Part shown: positions 61,001 to 64,000 of the stretch, piece after piece | Layout: the number at the start of each line of letters is the position of its first letter | Numbering within the stretch: position 1 is the stretch's first letter | DNA from: Alopecurus myosuroides | Lineage: Eukaryota; Streptophyta; Magnoliopsida; Poales; Poaceae | Reading direction: 5' to 3' | DNA length: 64,000 bases | Assembly: GCA_028641055.1 (NCBI GenBank) | Contig: CM054059.1 | Coordinates: 111,612,263-111,676,262 of the forward strand | Notes under the pieces: generated by a model | Databases searched by the model: none | What the model saw: only the letters and a program-made list of their open reading frames with translations | Told to the model about the DNA's origin: nothing | Position numbers and translations under genes: made by a program

Positions 61001-63862
61001 GCAGATCTGGCCCGATAGCATTTTTCTGCAGGTTGTTTAATTTTTTTCCCTGCATGACTACTTCTGGTTGTTTGCTTTAATTCAAAATAAAAATGATAAT
61101 CTGTGAATCTTGCCAAACTAAAATCACAGTTCTAGATCTACAAATTCTTAACCATCTCCAACTTGTAGATCTAGGTTTTGTGCTGTATTTTAGGAGAATT
61201 AAAATAAATGCCACAACTACTCATTAACACCATTTATTAATAACTTGAGTTTTATGTATCAAAAACATGCAAACTAAACTGTTCTGGGTATCCCTTGTTG
61301 GTATCTATCTTTGGCAGTTGGCCTTTTGTTGACTTGAGTGTTTGAATGAAAATTACGTGCATGTTAGTTTTAGGCCAGAGAGCACTTCTGTGATTTATTA
61401 AATTTATTGGTGATACTTTTTGATGTGAATCCAATTGTGTTGGTTTTCTAGTGACTAGGAGCACCCAATACTAGATTTTCATGATTTTAGGAGTTACACA
61501 ATAGTCTTGGTGAATTATTTAGTAATTAGTCCTTTTCTGTCTATTATTGTTATGACTTTTAAATTGTTATGTTATATTGTTTCTGTTATAAAATTGATTC
61601 CTTGCATGTGTAGGGTATTAATTCATGTTTGAGTTGTTCTTTGAGTGTGTCACTAGCATGTTAGGATTTGTGTGTGAAAACAATGGTTGTTAGAATTTTT
61701 AATCTCATAGGGTTGTTTTCCTAGTGAAAATGGGTTAATAGGTGGTATTTCCATTTTTACTATGATAACTTGGGTGAATTCCTTAGTATTGCTTACCATA
61801 GAATATATACTATTATTCTATCATATTATACTTGCTTGCATGCTTGAGTGAGCTCTAGATCAATTTTTCATGCTATGTTAGTTTTAGATGTTTTTCTGCC
61901 ATAGTAGTTATTTGTATGCTTAGTTTTTGATAAATTGTTTAGGTTGTTATTTTGATATTACTAGCATGTCTAAGTGTTGGTTTCCCTGTTATATATATGA
62001 TATCTTATATATCTATCATTTTAGAATAAATCATGTTTGATGATCTGTTATTGTTATGCATGTCTAAATAGCCCTTTTTGCATCTCTAGTTTTAGTGGGT
62101 ATTTTGCTCCCTGGTTATTTTCATGTATTGGGTGATTGCCATGACATGTTTGGTATTGCTTTGTCTCTGTTATTAGGTTTCTTAGGTACTGGTTATATTA
62201 TTTATCCATGTTTAGAAAAGCATGTGTTACTATGGGCTTGTAGTATTTCTTGTTATTATTTTCCTGTGCATGTGTAGTTGTTTCTAGATTGTTTTCTTGA
62301 TATTTTGTTCATCCTCATGAATGACCAGAGGGTCATTTAACCTTATTTGGGCATGTTATGATAGTGGAACACCCACTGGACCCATGCCAATTTGGTTGAG
62401 GATCCATAGCATCTAATCTAGTGTTATTCATGTGTGTTGTCTGTGCATGTCTTGCTTGTTGGTGAGCACCCTAGTAATATTGTTTGTGAGTCTACTTGTT
62501 TGATGAAATGCTTGCTGTATGTTTACTTTTTTCAAGTGCTTTCCCTTGTTTGGTTCTGATTGGGTGTTTTCCTTTTTATTTTACGACGTTAGATAACGAA
62601 GACGGTATTATTTCCTGGAGAGGTTTTTATTGCAACTCTTGTTTATTTCAAGAGGAAGACCAAGACCAATGCCAAGGCAAGCCACTCTAAATGCTTGCTC
62701 ATGGATTACTTATCATTGTATATCATGCATGTTTTACTTCTGAAGTTTTACAAAAGTTTGATTCAAAAACAATTTTCGTAAGTGGACTATACCACTACTT
62801 TTATTATGTATCTCATGCTATATCCACTATATAATCTTGGTGCTACCAAGCCCTTTAGATATTTTAATATCATCACTCATTCACATAAGTCCCCAAGGCA
62901 AGAGGTATTCATTTACTAGCACTTGCATAGTGGATAGTTAGGACCAGTTATCTGATATTTCCATACTGTCTTGGACAGTCCGTGTTTGTTCATGGTGGAT
63001 GTACTGGATATTTTGGATTGTGTACACCTCTACAGAGTAAAACTATTCAGAATAGCTGCGTCCTCGGATATGGACAGTTGGATGGCCATGTAGCTAGCAT
63101 TGTGTCAATGTTTTCGAAAAAGCTTGAAAAGTGTTTTGGAAATTGTAACTGAGAGGTACGTGGAAAGGGAAGGGTTGTACCTTTGAGTTACCAGATTTAT
63201 GAGGATCTTGAAAATGTGATCTTCCAAGAAGTTTTGCAAAGAAAAATTTTCTTTTATTTAGAATGCTTTATTAAAACCTTGTGTCTATGCAATATCTACA
63301 AGAGAAATTAAATATCTTTTGAAGTATCTTTTTCAACAAAGAAAAATAAAACTTGTGCAACTATGATGGGTCTTAAATTCATCATGGCTAGTTGAACCCT
63401 AATTAGAGCCTTCCTACCACCAATATATATGCATACATGCATGTTTAGCTTTCATTTGTGGTGTCTTGCGAGTACAATCCAATGTACTCACAATGGTTTC
63501 GTTCCTGGCTATTGTCTTAGCCAGACTTTGAGAAGAAACCCGGAGAACCTGAAGAAGATGGTGTCGCTGACGGATGTGCGAATTAGGAACATCTCCGAGT
63601 CAGTAGCCTGTAGGTAGTCAAGACATGACTTGGGTTTACCACGAGTGTGTTTTTCAAGACTTCCGCTGTTTAGAGTGTTTTCCTGCCTTTTGTGGCAGTT
63701 TTCTTCAACTGGGCCATGTGACCAGTTGTGTAAGTCGTGTATTCGTGAGTGGATGTTGTATCTATAATGCCAACTCGAGTATGTTATTCACGACTAACTG
63801 ATCATGGGATCGTGAATGTATGCATACTGGAAGTCTCGGACCGCTGGTCTGGGGACCCCACA
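58037..63862 (+). repeat. P1 3' LTR with a deletion of about 0.42 kb
   Basis: Collinear with the 5' LTR except that sequence equal to 54863-55292 is replaced by a few bases near 62896, and about 45 bp extra lies near 58125-58185. Scattered substitutions are clearly more frequent than between the P3 LTRs. Confidence 0.88.
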
Positions 63863-63870
63863 AATAGTCT

Positions 63871-64000
63871 TGATGACCCACAAGTATAGGGGATCACAAC
63901 AGTCTTCGAGGGAAGTAAAACCCAAATTTATAGATTCAACACAAGAGGAGCCAAAGAATATTTGTGAGCCTTAACAAGTGAGTTTTCAATTCACGTGGAC
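63871..64000 (-). repeat. M4 5' LTR, first 130 bp (cut by window end)
   Basis: TGATGACCCACAAGTATAGG matches the start of the M1 LTR at 13800 and of the M4 3' LTR at 41958. Confidence 0.8.

Larger units (their letters stand above)
50049..63862 (+). mobile_element. P1: complete giant-LTR LARD-like element, TSD AATAG
   Basis: LTRs at 50049-56254 (6206 bp) and 58037-63862 (5826 bp) flank only 1782 bp. AATAG is duplicated at 50044-50048 and 63863-63867. Termini are TGTAACAGCCC and GGGGACCCCACA. The initiator-tRNA-Met-type PBS after the left LTR and AAGGGGGGG tract before the right LTR set the plus orientation. LTRs make up about 87% of the element. No protein domain is visible, so it must depend on another element for proteins. 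Confidence 0.9.
41958..64000 (-). mobile_element. M4: non-autonomous Athila-like element, interrupted by P1
   Basis: On the plus strand: 3' LTR (41958-43350), polypurine tract, 3' UTR, extra ORF, leader, repeat zone, protease and gag on the minus strand, PBS, the P1 insertion, then the start of the 5' LTR at 63871. The gag-protease frame ends at 47300 and the next recognisable unit is the extra-ORF leader at 46860. RT, RNase H and integrase are therefore absent. P1 lies exactly in the short gap between PBS and 5' LTR, with AATAG on both sides. Confidence 0.85.

Overview
The window reads as intergenic DNA from a large grass genome, most likely a Triticeae species (wheat, barley, rye or Aegilops type). 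It has plant Ty3/gypsy families, LTRs starting TGATACGTC or TGTAACA, 5-bp target-site duplications and several layers of nesting. I find no host gene, rRNA, tRNA or CRISPR. Family names are lineage-level judgements from motifs; no database was searched.

Layout. (1) 1-12004, + strand: the 3' part of a Tat-lineage element (gag, protease, RT, degenerate RNase H, second archaeal-type RNase H, integrase), then a separate minus-strand gene (7324-10533) with recognisable introns and its own TATA box, then the 3' LTR (11540-12004). (2) 12005-15191, - strand: gag, tRNA-Asp-type PBS and 5' LTR of an Athila-like element (M1), interrupted by the Tat element. (3) 15192 to about 26160, - strand: a second Athila-like element (M2) whose 3' LTR was hit by M1. 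Its 3' region holds a solo LTR (16313-23830), which is itself split by a 5.93-kb solo LTR (17345-23274). (4) About 26160-30611, + strand: the 3' half of an Athila-like element (P2), joined head to head to M2. (5) 30612-30922: an LTR end fragment. (6) 30948-41836, + strand: a complete LARD-like element (P3) with 3.56-kb LTRs, TSD ATTCC and a shredded pol relic. (7) 41958-64000, - strand: a non-autonomous Athila-like element (M4) with gag-protease and an extra ORF but no RT or integrase. Between its PBS and 5' LTR sits (8) 50049-63862, + strand: a complete LARD-like element (P1) with about 6-kb LTRs, only 1.8 kb of internal DNA and TSD AATAG.

How the parts relate. M1, P2 and M4 share LTR, gag or extra-ORF sequence and are one family. 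M2 and the 1.58-kb solo LTR form a related family. P1, P3 and the 5.93-kb solo LTR share TGT...ACA termini; P1 and P3 also share an initiator-tRNA-Met PBS and an AAGGGGGG polypurine tract, which points to descent from a Del/Tekay-like chromovirus. P3 has nearly identical LTRs around a long-dead pol, so it was probably mobilised in trans. No reading frame here is an intact autonomous polyprotein. The most interesting unit is the spliced antisense gene in the Tat element.
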